64,000 nt of DNA, taken from positions 13,036,964 through 13,100,963 of the forward strand of contig JAKSZU010000004.1 of the NCBI GenBank assembly GCA_026018925.1, in the 5' to 3' direction. This DNA is from Tupaia tana (taxonomy: Eukaryota; Chordata; Mammalia; Scandentia; Tupaiidae). Each line of letters starts with the position of its first letter. Within the stretch, counting starts at the first letter, position 1. Both the position numbers and the translations under genes were made by a program. The notes under the pieces were generated by a model. That model was not told the origin of the DNA and ran no database searches. It saw nothing but the letters and a program-made list of their open reading frames with translations. This document shows positions 42,072-52,189 of this stretch, in pieces.

Positions 42072-42237
42072 AATACATTAAAAATAAAACCCTGAAGTAT
42101 CTGCTAACTCCCTGCTTGTCCTTATCAATGTCTTTGCTACATCAAACAGAATGCGCGAGGTGGTGAAGCCTAGGATGAACCGCTGAGATGTGCACCAGCT
42201 AGCAGATCGTCATAATCTACTCTCTTTTTACTGCCAG

Positions 42238-42487
42238 GTTTTTGCCATAGGGTGTGTGTGTGTGTGTGTGTGTGTATTAGAGAGAGAGGGAGCAGATGGA
42301 GAGAAAGAAATCCCCAATGGGGTGTGGTCATGCCACATCCTTTTCCCTCCACTTGTCCATCCTGTCAGGGTTTTGGACACACACGCACATTTTTCAAGCT
42401 GACGTGTGAAGATTCAGACCAGGGCTACCCACGTGAGATGTGGCTCCACATGCACGGCACTTAACTGCTGCACCACTGAGGTGGTCC
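42238..42487 (-). mobile_element. Old antisense SINE with (TG)n expansion
   Basis: 'ggtttttgccatagggtg' followed by (TG)n at about 42251-42274, 'gaaagaaatccccaatgggg', 'ttttcaagctgacgtgtg' and 'ctgcaccactgaggtggtcc'. Confidence 0.78.
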
Positions 42488-42558
42488 AAGGCTGACTTCA
42501 GGTGATAAAGGGTACCCCAAATCTATACATTTAAAAGGAGAATTACATTCCTGTTTTT

Positions 42559-42809
42559 GTTTTTGTTTTTAAGAGAGATTTTTGTTATAAGGCACATTTA
42601 TTCACCAGAGAACAGAGAGAGAAAGCAAGAAATCACCCCCCAGGGCGGATGGCCACGCGGCAATCCCTTCTCCTCCATTCTCCTCTTGGGATACTGGGCA
42701 CGCACGCACACACGCCCGGCGTGAGTTTAAACCACCAGGTCCGGGACTCGAACCGCGGGCGACTACATGGGAATCCAGTGATATAGCCATTACGCCAACT
42801 GCTGGTCCC
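42559..42809 (-). mobile_element. SINE family A, antisense
   Basis: Near-consensus, 'gagagatttttgttataaggcac' to CTGCTGGTCCC. TSD TACATTCCTGTTTTT (42544-42558) and TACATTCTTGTTTTT (42810-42824). Confidence 0.93.
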
Positions 42810-43107
42810 TACATTCTTGTTTTTAAAATTGGTTTTGAAATGTCAACTTTCTTCCTTAGAATAAAAAGCACTTTTATTATCAAAAACTCTTCCCAAAGTA
42901 ACATCACATGTTGGTGTTTTATTTTTGTCCCACTGCCCAGAGTGAAACCCACACCCTTGGGGAGAGCAGAAGACGCACTCCCTCCTTCCGCTTCCCTTCC
43001 AGTACACTGAGCTGCTGTGCCTCCTGAAGTGGAGCAAGGAGGCAGGGGTTGGGGCGCCGTGTACACAGCCCCTCACGTGATCCTGGACGTGGAAATGTGC
43101 ACGGCTG

Positions 43108-43297
43108 AGCGCCCCCAACCTGCACACCCGAGATCCCAAATGCTCCAGACTCGGAGGCGTCCTGGGTGCTAGCGTGGCGCCCCGTGCTGCCTGTCACCCT
43201 GAGTGCCCCTAACCCGCACACCCGAGATCCCAAACGCTCCAGACTCGGAGGCGTCCTGGGTGCTAGCGTTGCGCCCCGTGCTGCCCGTCACCCTGAG
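43108..43297. repeat. 94-bp tandem duplication
   Basis: GCACACCCGAGATCCCAAA starts at 43122 and 43216; the two copies differ at a handful of bases through CGTCCTGGGTGCTAGCGT. Confidence 0.92.
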
Positions 43298-43796
43298 CGT
43301 GCATCTTCTGCTGTCAGGTGTTTCGCTGCTGAGTACCCGCGTGTAAGGGACCAGCTGGCAGCGCGGCAGCAAGACGGCGCTCCCCAGAATGGCCCATGTG
43401 GGAGGACCCTGGGTCTGCACGGAGGTGTCCCTCAGCTGGACACACGTGTGCCTGTGGGGTGGGTGAGCCCGGGGTGGAGCATGGAGTCCAGATCGTTGGG
43501 GGTGCTGTGTCTCTGTCTCTGTCTCTGTCTCTCTCACTATAAAGTAAAGAAACTAAGGGTAAAACAAGACAGTAATGCCAAACCTCCACATCCTGACACC
43601 CCAGCACGCATCTCCTCGCACCTCGGCCCCGGCTGTAAACACTGTCTCCAAGTTTTCGAATCAATTGAACATAACATCACAACGGCTACTGCACCATTTC
43701 CCAGGACCTGCGTACTCTCCAATTTCAGGGGTATCGTTTGTTCACGTACTTCTTTGTAAGGTCCCTGCTTTCTTTCCCAAGAAATGGAGTCAGAGA

Positions 43797-44705
43797 GGGG
43801 CAGCTGCCTGGACACAGAGGGACAGTCGCCTGGACGGAGAGGGACAGCTGCCTGGACACAAAGGGACAGCCACCTGGACACAGAGTGACAGCTGCCTGAA
43901 CAGAGAGGGACAGCCACCTGGACACAGAGACAGCCACCTGGACACAGAGGGACAGCCGCCTGGACACAGAGACAGCCGCCTGGATGAAGAGGGACAGCTG
44001 CCTGGACACAAAGGGACAGCCGCCTGGACACAGAGTGACAGCCGCCTGAACAGAGAGGGACAGCCACCTGGACACAGAGACAGCCACCTGGACACAGAGG
44101 GACAGCCACCTGGACACAGAGACAGCCGCCTGGATGAAGAGGGACAGCCACCTGGACACAGGGACAGCCGCCTGAATGGAGAGGGACAGCCACCTGGACA
44201 CAGAGGGACAGCCACCTGGACACAGGGACAGCCGCCTGGATGGAGAGGGACAGCCACCTGGACACAGAGGGACAGCCACCTGGACACAGGGACAGCCGCC
44301 TGGATGGAGAGGAACAGCCACCTGGACACAGAGGGACAGCCACCTAGACATAGGGACAGCCGCCTGGACACAGAGACAGCCGCCTGGATGGAGAGGGACA
44401 GCCACCTGGACACAGAGGGACAGCTACCTGGACACAGAGGGACAGCCACCTGGACACAGAGGGACAGCTACCTGGACACAGAGGGACAGCCACCTGGACA
44501 TAGGGACAGCCGCCTAGACACAGGGACAGCCACCTGGACACAAAGGGACAGCTACCTGGACACAGAGGGACAGCCACCTGGACATAGGGACAGCCGCCTA
44601 GACACAGGGACAGCTGCCTGGACACAGGGACAGTCGCCTGGATGGGGGGGCAGCCGCCTGGATGGGGGGGACAGCCGCCTGGACGGAGAGGAGCAGCCGC
44701 CTGGA
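43797..44705. repeat. Minisatellite, 19/22-bp units (GGACAGCCACCTGGACACAGAG)
   Basis: About 0.9 kb of units of 19 and 22 bp with variants GCCGCCTGG, GCTGCCTGG and GATGGAGAGG. Blocks such as GATGAAGAGGGACAGC and GAACAGAGAGGGACAGCC recur about 140-150 bp apart. Produces multi-hundred-residue open frames on both strands, none with gene character. Confidence 0.93.
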
Positions 44706-44943
44706 CAGAGCCCCGAGCCACCATCGCCCTGCAGCCGGCCAAGGTCAGGGTGGGTGCCCGGCCTGGGACACGGCCCCCAGCATTGCCGTGTGCTGTCACT
44801 GCAGCTGCACCCTCACATGACATTTTAACGTCAGTCACCTAAGTTTCATCAGGGCACTTCCAATACCGTTCAAAACAGGAAGGAGCAGTTGAAAGTCAAG
44901 ATGTAAGCTTGCTGCCCTGGTACGATTGTTCTTTGTTAAAGAA
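44706..44943 (-). other. EPB41 5' intron, unique sequence
   Basis: Short flank of the minisatellite; no feature recognised. Confidence 0.45.
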
Positions 44944-45079
44944 TTACTCGGTTTTATTTATGATTATTATGTTTTCACTTGACGGGTTTGGGGGAGGGGT
45001 GAGAAAGCAAGCTGCCAGGTCCGGAACGCAAGTCACCGTTGACACTCTGGGAGCCCAGGCCTAGCCACCTGCCGGTCCG
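44944..45079 (-). mobile_element. SINE family B, antisense
   Basis: 'tttatttatgattattatg' tail, 'ggtgagaaagcaagctgccagg' and CACCTGCCGGTCCGG; gappy in the CT stretch. Confidence 0.75.
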
Positions 45080-45364
45080 GGCACGACCGTTTACAGCAGT
45101 GGCAAAGGCAGCAATGAATCCTCTACTGAAATACGGAGTCGCGAGGCCCGGCTTCCTGGTCTGGCCGAGGACCGGCACCGCCCAGGTGAGGCACCGGCTG
45201 TAAAAGCAAGGCCGTCCGGGACCCTCCAGCTCCACTCAGAGCCCAAACTCCCACCATGTGGAGCAGGCGAGGGGCCGCAGCCTACACACGGAGCAGAGCT
45301 GAGCCCTTCTCACGGGCCGTGGCCCAAATCCTGACCCACAGGGCCACGGAATATAACAGCAGAT

Positions 45365-45617
45365 GGGACCAGCAGATGGCATAATGGCTACGTCGCTGCA
45401 CTCGCACATAGTGGGAGAGACTGTGGTTCGAGTCCCGGACCTGGCAGCTTAAAACTCACACCAGGCGCGTGTGCATGCGAGCCCAAAATCCCAGGAGAAT
45501 GGAGGAGAGGGGACTGCAGCCTGGCCATCCCACCGGGAGGGTGATTTCTCACTCTCTACCTCTCTGTCTCTCCAGCAAGTGCACGTGCCCTCTAGCAAAA
45601 ATCTCTCAGAAAAAAAT
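45365..45617 (+). mobile_element. SINE family A, aged
   Basis: GGGACCAGCAGATGGCATAA head with a short insertion (TAGTGGGAGAGACTG) before the B box GGTTCGAGTCC; 'ccctctagcaaaaatctctc' end. Confidence 0.88.
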
Positions 45618-45857
45618 AACAATATTTCCTTAAGTCACTATGTTTTAGGCAATTAATTGTATAGCAATAGAACATGGATACCAGAGCCTTCTGATTCAAA
45701 ACTGTAAGAAAAATACTGAGGTACATGAAAAGCACCTGAACACAAATTCGGCAGTAATGCAGGCGTTGATGACTGAAACCGAGAAAACCAACAACAAGAT
45801 GACAGCGAAGTCCTTCCTTACAATAGCACACTGAAATTATTTTATTGATTACTGTTT

Positions 45858-46090
45858 AGGTTTTTGTCATAAGGCAAGTGTGCTCACTGGAGGGAGACAA
45901 AGAGATAGAGACAGAGAGAGACAGAGAGAGGGAAAGTAAGATATTACCCCACAGAGGGCATGGCCACGCGACAGTCCCTTCTCTTCCACTGGCCTCTTGC
46001 AACTCTGGGCACACGCACACCTGTGCCTGCATCATTTTCGAGTCGCCAGTACTGACTCCGAGCCAGCCTCCAGGCCACCCAGTGTCACGG
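45858..46090 (-). mobile_element. Old antisense SINE
   Basis: 'gtttttgtcataaggcaagtgtgctcac', GAGACAGAGAGAGACAGAGAG, 'gcatggccacgcgacagtccc' and weak head to about 46090. Confidence 0.73.
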
Positions 46091-47724
46091 GCGCTCAGGT
46101 ACCACACAGAGCCCAACCAGGGAGCTAGCAGCCACTGCGGCCGGCCACCACCAGCAGCTCGATACTATGGGGCGGGGGTCTCCCTGAGGGTGGTACAGAC
46201 CTGGTACCAATCACAAGCAAGAAGTGGGTCTTCTCTCGGAAACAACCACGGGCTGGCAACACCGAGAGACCGGCCCTATGGCCTCTGCAGTCACAGTGGC
46301 CCACGTGTGCCGGAGGCTCCTGGGGCGGGAGTAGAGGCCACCCCACGCCGGAAGGCAGGTGTGCATCGCGGGCAGGAGTGCGGGCACCCAGGGAACTCGG
46401 ACTGCAGAGGGCTGGGTCTGCCTGTCAGCCACTCTGCAGCCTGCACGCGGTCGGCCAGTTACTGCACTTTTCCCGTTTGTGTCTGAGCCTTTAACAATGC
46501 ACAGAACGTTCCAGCCTGGCCTCAGCTGTGCTCTGCTGAGCCAGCACGCTGCCTGGGGACAGAGAATTAGAGCAAGCCGTGCTTCCCGAGGTCGCCAGGG
46601 ATTCCCCAGGGAAAGGGGACCGTAGGGACAGCAGAGTCCTCGCTGTGGGCTCCAACTCCTCCCATGTGTGAAAGCGCCTCCGAAAACCGACTCTGGAAGA
46701 CACTGGCTTTTATGTATTGAGATAAAAAGCTGTTTCTTCCCCATCAAAAACCTACTAGGAATCCAGGTGTATGCGACTCCAACAGTCCTATCCTTACTGG
46801 CTGCTCCGCAGCACGGCTTCCCAAACGCACCACCCACAGAGCACACCTCACCAAGAGCCTGAGGATCCTTTAAGAGCTGAATTAGGAGGAGGAAGAGGGG
46901 GAGGAGGTGGTGGGAGCGGGAGGGGGAGGAAGGCAGGGAGGGGAGGGTCTCACCAGACGTGAAAGCCTGCTGTGGGCTGAGGGGGGGTACGAAGGTGGCT
47001 GCACACAGACAGGGCCTGCGTGGAGCTTGTGCCGCTCCTCCCTCGGGTACAAAGGCCACGGCCGGAGGGCTCTCCACGTCGGGGCTTTCGAAGCAGCCGA
47101 AGAGCAGCTGCTGGAACAGAAGCCCCACAGCACCCGGAGGGCTCCTCTCCGCAGAGAAGCGGCTCCACAGGGCGGAAGCAGGAACCAGGAGAAATGAAGG
47201 CCTTTCTCGATCAGAGGAGCAGGGAGCTCCCTGCACGAAACGTGTGAAAGCAGCAGTGCACGTAACCCGTGCGCTGGTGGAACTGCCACACCGACTGCCC
47301 TCCCTAAGGTGCGATGCCTTCGTGGACTGCCGAAAGGCACGAAGACGCCAGCGCTTCGGGCTTCGGTGTCTCGTGTACAAGCTCCCTTGCAAAAACACCC
47401 TCCTAACCCAAACCCCTTCCTGTTTCCAGCCCAGTATGTTTACTTCCTCATCTGCTGCCAAAGACAAGAGCGACAGTGGGACGCCGGCCACGTGACCTGT
47501 CCCGCCAACCCGGACCCAAGCCGCAAGCCAGACTTGCTGTGAAATGGGTCTGCAGGACACTTGCTGTCCTCAACTGTCCCAGTGGGGTCTGAGTCAAATC
47601 CAAAGATCGCCACTAGACAAAGCCACATGCTTCCTAAACAGCTCTATTTTACCACAGGAGACAGAAAAGCTATGGGTCGAAACGTAAAAACTGTTCTTCC
47701 CAAAAGCTGCCCTCCCCCTCCTTC
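46091..47724 (-). other. EPB41 5' intron, 1.6-kb SINE-free GC-rich block with long open frame
   Basis: No known gene. A minus-strand frame stays open for 449 codons (47560-46211), longer than expected by chance at this GC, but without recognisable domain and with a low-complexity S/P/L-rich middle. A polypurine tract (GGAGG units) lies at 46885-46946, next to a possible minus-strand donor (CTGGTGAGACC, about 46945-46955). Confidence 0.45.
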
Positions 47725-47865
47725 AGGAACTCGATTCATCAAACCCACATTTACTGAGCGTCTCTGTGCCGGCAGGCTGCGGGCTGGCTCTTAGTACTGC
47801 GCATTCTCTGTAATACGGGTATTGGCCTCTTTTCACAGAAGAGGAAATGAGGCGTAGAAAGTACT
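47725..47865 (+). repeat. L2-like ancient repeat
   Basis: 'acccacatttactgagcgtctctgtgccgg' and 'cttttcacagaagaggaaatgagg' follow the L2/MIR pattern. Confidence 0.6.
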
Positions 47866-47870
47866 TTCCG

Positions 47871-48122
47871 GGGACCAGCAGTTGGTGTAATGGCTATGTC
47901 GCTGGACTCCCATGTAGTTGACCGCAGTTCGAGTCCTGAACCTGGTGACTTAAACTCATGCCGGGCGCGTGTGTGCATGTGTGCCCAAGATCCCCACAGG
48001 AGAAGGGACTATGGCATGGCCATCCCCCCTGGGGGGCGATTTCTTGCTTTCTGTCTCTCTCTCTTTCTCTCTTTCTGGCGAGTGCACGTGCCCTATAGCA
48101 AAAACCTCTCCCCAAAAAAAAG
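47871..48122 (+). mobile_element. SINE family A
   Basis: GGGGACCAGCAGTTGGTGTAA to 'ccctatagcaaaaacctctcc'; a short deletion in the GAGAGGAGAATGG part. Confidence 0.93.
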
Positions 48123-48256
48123 AAAAAAATATTTTCACAAGATCACAATTATTAAGAGATTACTGAATTTGACACAAGACCTGGCTCCAAATCTCTCCTT
48201 TCCCATGTGGAAATTCATGGGCGTAGGTAAAACGCAGCAGTCGATACACCACCCTT

Positions 48257-48487
48257 GGGCCAGTAGGTGGTGGGACAGATAAGGTGATGGTCTCCCATAC
48301 AGCCAACTGCAGTTCGAGTCCTGCACCCAGTGGCTTGAAAATCACACTGGGTGTATGTGTGCCCAAGATCCTGAGAGGAGAATGGAAGAGAAAGGACTGC
48401 GGCATGGCCATTGTTCCGGGGGGATAAGAACATGCTCCCACTCTCTCTCACCAGCAAGCATAAGCACCCTATAACAAAAGCAAACAC
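48257..48487 (+). mobile_element. SINE family A, aged
   Basis: GGGCCAGTAGGTGGTGGGAC head, AGTTCGAGTCC B box, 'gatcctgagaggagaatgg', hairpin tract lost (GTTCCGGGGGGAT) and 'accctataacaaaagc'. Confidence 0.83.
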
Positions 48488-48715
48488 CACCACCAACAAA
48501 AAGAGCATTAGCCACGCTCCGTGGCACAGCAGCCACGCACTATAGAGGCCGCATCCCACAGCGTGACTGCAGGGGGAGCCCTAGAACATGCCCATGGGGG
48601 CCCGGACCCCACAGGCTGGAGGGAGAGGAAAGGGGTCACAGCATGGCAGCTGCGGGAGGTGCTCTTCTCTTCCCCCCTCTCTCACATGCTCTAACATTGC
48701 TAAAGAAAAAAGCTT

Positions 48716-48893
48716 TGGGGGCCAGCAGGTGGCATGGTGGTTAAGAGCGCTGGACTCCCACATGGCCAACCAAGGTTTGAATCCTGGACCTGGTGGCCTG
48801 CATTCTCACATTCCCTGTCTCACTCTGCCCCTCTCTGGGCAAATTAAAATTAATTAATTAATTTACTTTAATTAAATACAATCATTCTTTAAA
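48716..48893 (+). mobile_element. SINE family B
   Basis: GGGGGCCAGCAGGTGGCATGG head, TGGGCAAATTAAAAT box, TTAAT-rich tail with CATTCTTTAAAA. Perfect 14-bp TSD AAAGAAAAAAGCTT at 48702-48715 and 48894-48907. Confidence 0.94.
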
Positions 48894-48914
48894 AAAGAAA
48901 AAAGCTTCGAAGCC

Positions 48915-49050
48915 AATTTTTACTTGCTAGTTGTGTAACTTTGGACAAGTTAACTTTAACCCTATTTACCTAAAATGTAAAATGGGTAATAACACGTACT
49001 CCAAAGAGTTACAGTGAAGCTTACACGCAGAAATAAAACTGGCTGACATT
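48915..49050 (+). repeat. MIR fragment
   Basis: 'tagttgtgtaactttggacaagttaac' and 'aaaatgtaaaatgggtaataac' are the MIR core in order. Confidence 0.75.
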
Positions 49051-49109
49051 AACCTTGAGTCCAAACAGTTCAGACATTACATGAGCACCACAGCGACAGG
49101 AGAGGCTTG

Positions 49110-49215
49110 TACACTGTCTTTACTGTACAACGAGTAAGTGGAGGAACAGAAACTCAGTAATTGGCCCACGGCCGCCAGCTAAAGAATGGCACAGCCACTC
49201 GGAGTTTAAACCACG
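49110..49215 (+). repeat. MIR fragment, second
   Basis: 'ggaacagaaactcagtaattggcccac', 'gccagctaaagaatggcacagcc' and 'gagtttaaacc' match the MIR 3' half. Confidence 0.6.
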
Positions 49216-49218
49216 CCT

Positions 49219-49430
49219 TCGAGGGCCAGATGTGGGTCCTCCATGGCAGACGGCATGGTACAAGTCTTGGACCCGGCGGCTTGAAAGTCACGCCAGGAGC
49301 GTGTGCGTGTGTGCCCAGCATCCGGGGAGAAGGGGCTGCGGCGCGGCCATGTCCAAGGGGGGTGCGTCCTCACTTCCCTCTCTCTGTCTCTCTCTGGTGA
49401 GCACATGTGCCTACAGCAAAAACGGATGGA
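49219..49430 (+). mobile_element. SINE family A, aged, head damaged
   Basis: AGGGCCAGATG..., 'aagtcttggacccggcggcttgaaa', 'tgtgtgcccagcatccgg', and 'gtgcctacagcaaaaac'. Confidence 0.78.
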
Positions 49431-49747
49431 CAAAACCAAAAAGAGACAACAAAAGCACGTGCTCCGGCCCAAGCTGGCACACGTCGCCTGCACGGCACGC
49501 GCATGCTCTGGCTGGCCAGGCCCGCCTGAGCGCGGCATCATGGCGAGGTGGCAGCGGCGAAGCAGGCGCTGCCCACGCCAGGACTGGGTTCGCACCTGGG
49601 CACCGCCCAGCACGCCCTCGTGCACCCATGGCCCCACCGGCTCAGGCTGGGGGTGGCCCCAGCGGGGACCATCTCTGTCTCCACCTCTCACACCACAGAG
49701 AACGTCAGCCACTAAAGACAGATAAATAAGCACGAGCATCGTTCTTT

Positions 49748-50021
49748 TTTTTTTTTTTTCTTTCTTTTTTTGGAGAGGTTTTTGCTATAGGGCGCGTGCG
49801 CTCGCCAGACAGACAGAGAGAGACAGAGAGATAGAAAGCAGGAAATCACCCCCCAGGGGGGATGGCCACGCCGCAATCCCTTCTCCTCCATTCTCCTCTC
49901 GGGATCTTGGGCACGCACGCACACGCGCCCGGCGTGAGTTTAAGCCGCCGGGTCCGGGACTCGAACCGCGGTCGACTACGTGGGAGTCCAGCGACATAGC
50001 CATTACGCTAACTGCTGGTCC
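49748..50021 (-). mobile_element. SINE family A, antisense, very young
   Basis: Closest to consensus in the window: CGAACCGCGGTCGACTACGT, TTGGGCACGCACGCACACGC and CTAACTGCTGGTCC all intact. Perfect 15-bp TSD CGAGCATCGTTCTTT at 49733-49747 and 50022-50036. Confidence 0.97.
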
Positions 50022-50036
50022 CGAGCATCGTTCTTT

Positions 50037-50699
50037 ACCTGGCTCCGGACAGCCCAGTAAATGGGCTGACAAGCGTGAGCCAAGCAGGAGGGCCGGGAGG
50101 GAGGCCAGGCTCTCCTGGTGCCCACCCACGACCACCGTCTGCCCAAGACACAGAGCCCCGCCCCGTGTCCATCCTGACACCCGATGCACCACATCGTGAA
50201 GCGTCCCTGCCCTCAGCCCAGGTGGCCTACGTTTTTGTATTAAATAAAATGACCACGTCATCTCCCGCCCAAAACCTTCCCAAAACACCTGCCACAGAAG
50301 AAAACGCGGTTACCCACAGAGCTGAGCGCCCGTGTCGCCGGCCCCGCCCCACCACCTCTTTGACCCCCTCAAGCACTCCTGGGTGGCCCTGAGCCAGGAG
50401 GACACCCAACAGGCTCTACCCCCGGACACGTGGCGCTGGCGCCTCAGCCCACTCCCACCTCGGCCGCCCCCAGCCCAGGAAGGCCACGTTGGACTGCATG
50501 TCCGCTTTCCTGGCCAGCCCTGAAATCCGGCACCTCACGTTTTACCAATTCGTGTATCTGCTACTCGCTCCCTCCCGCTAAAACAGGAGTTCCACACGAC
50601 ACACTTGTGTTAGCCACCGTGCTGTCTCCTAGGGTAAAAGGCAGTAAATATTTACTGATAGAAATATGTATTAAATGCACAAACGATAGGCATATTATC
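50037..50699 (-). other. EPB41 5' intron, unique sequence
   Basis: No gene recognised. Confidence 0.5.
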
Positions 50700-51060
50700 T
50701 ATGTGCTGCGGCGCATTACCCCCCAAATGTGATGGCTTAAAACAAGGAGCCTCCAGTGCAACTGCTGTGGGTCAGGACACCACCTGGCTGGGCAGGGGCC
50801 TCAGCTCAGGGTCTCAGAGGGTGCAGTCAATCTGTCACCAGGTTTGCACAGACTGAGGCTCGACTTTGCCCAGCTCGGTCACGTGACTGCTGTCAAGCCT
50901 CCAGATCTCGTCCACGTTTACCACAGGCCTCAGCTTTGACCACGTGGGCCTCCCCACGGCCACCTGGGCATTCTCAGGACATGCAAGCTAGCTCCGAGGG
51001 ACAGGGAATAAGCCCGAGGATGCCCAGGACGGAAGCCACAGCCTTCGGGCCCTAATCTGG
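50700..51060. repeat. Ancient interspersed repeat, family unsure
   Basis: 'taccccccaaatgtgatggcttaaaac' followed by 'gtgggtcaggac', 'ctcagggtctcagag', 'gtgcagtcaatctgtc' and 'cacgtgggcctccc' is reminiscent of a widespread mammalian LTR-type repeat. No family is named with confidence. Confidence 0.4.
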
Positions 51061-51593
51061 GCAGCGGCACCCAACACTTCTGCAGACTCCTAGGACAGAG
51101 GTGAATGGCTGGGCCCTCTACACTCGAGGGAGGGCGACACACAAGTCTTCAGGGACCATCTTAAAAGTCGGGTGGCATAATGAACTTTTTTAAACACAAA
51201 AAGCTTGCCCTTGGCCACTATCCCTCAGTGCGCTCACGTGGAGACGAGGGTGTGATGGTGGCTGCTCACTCACCCCAGTGCACATCTGCCCAACCTCACA
51301 AGATGCCCAAGCGAGTGTGGGGACGAGGGAGTTTCTCAGTTATGCTTGATAATACTACTAGCGAGGGGACAAGAAAATGAGCTTCTGGAGGGGAAAAAGG
51401 GCCATGGGTAGGTCCTGCCAAGTAGAGGGCATCACCTTTTTATTTAGCCATGCAGGCACTGTCCTCCGGGGGCGGGATGGCCCTCAGTGAAACATTAACT
51501 CTGTTATATTACAACCAAGAACCACACAAACATTCAAGGCTTACTTAGTGAGAGGCAAGAGCCGTCCTTCTGTCACTAGGGAGTAAAAGCTGA
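51061..51593 (-). other. EPB41 5' intron, unique sequence
   Basis: No gene or repeat recognised. Confidence 0.5.
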
Positions 51594-51826
51594 GGGTCAG
51601 CCCATGGCCTTGGGGTTAAGGAAGCCAGAATCCCCGACATGGCCCACTGTGTGTGGTTCAAGCCTCGGACCTGCTGGCTCGAAAACCAGACCAGGCCCAC
51701 ATGTGTGCGGCCCAAACCCCGAAAGGGTGGAGAAACGGAGAAGGGACGGCAGCGCTACCGTGTCCCATGGGGGATCTTTCTCCCCCTCCCTCCCTGTCTG
51801 TCTCTCTCTCTGGCAAGTGAAAGAAA
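51594..51826 (+). mobile_element. Old SINE of the family A type
   Basis: AGGGTCAGCCCATGGCCTTGG head, GGTTCAAGCCTCGG B box, 'aaccccgaaagggtgg', 'gtcccatgggggatc', ends at 'ctctggcaagtg'. Confidence 0.73.
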
Positions 51827-51875
51827 GAGAAAAGGAGAGAAAGAAGGCAGAGAAGGGGAGGGAAGAAGGTGGGCG

Positions 51876-52130
51876 GGGCTGGGCCTGCAGCTCCACGGCT
51901 AAGCCCAGTATGTCAGGAGCCCCGTCCCAGCTGATTGTGGCTCGAAACCCAGACCAGAGTTTGAAAAACACACAGGGCACATGTGTGCATGTCCAAAATC
52001 CTGGACTGGATGAAGAAAAACAGGGAAAAGGCTTGCAATGTGACTGCACCCATCAGAGGGTGCCCCCCCCCTCTCTCTCTGTCTCTCTCTCTCAAGTGTA
52101 TGCACCCTCTAGCAACGAATAAAAATTTAA
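51876..52130 (+). mobile_element. Old SINE of the family A type
   Basis: 'gtggctcgaaacccagacc', 'tgtgtgcatgtccaaaatcc', C-run, CT stretch and 'gtgtatgcaccctctagcaa' before an A-rich tail. A 40-bp scrap of another head lies at 52148-52188. Confidence 0.7.
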
Positions 52131-52189
52131 AATATTAAGAGATGTACACTGGGCTGCCGAATCCCACATGGCTGACTGTGCATGTTAAA

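Noticed and set aside
43335..43560. Possible very old plus-strand SINE (GGGACCAGCTGGCAGCGCGG ... GTCTCTGTCTCTG)
   Set aside because: Body cannot be aligned by eye beyond the head and CT stretch; confidence too low to list.
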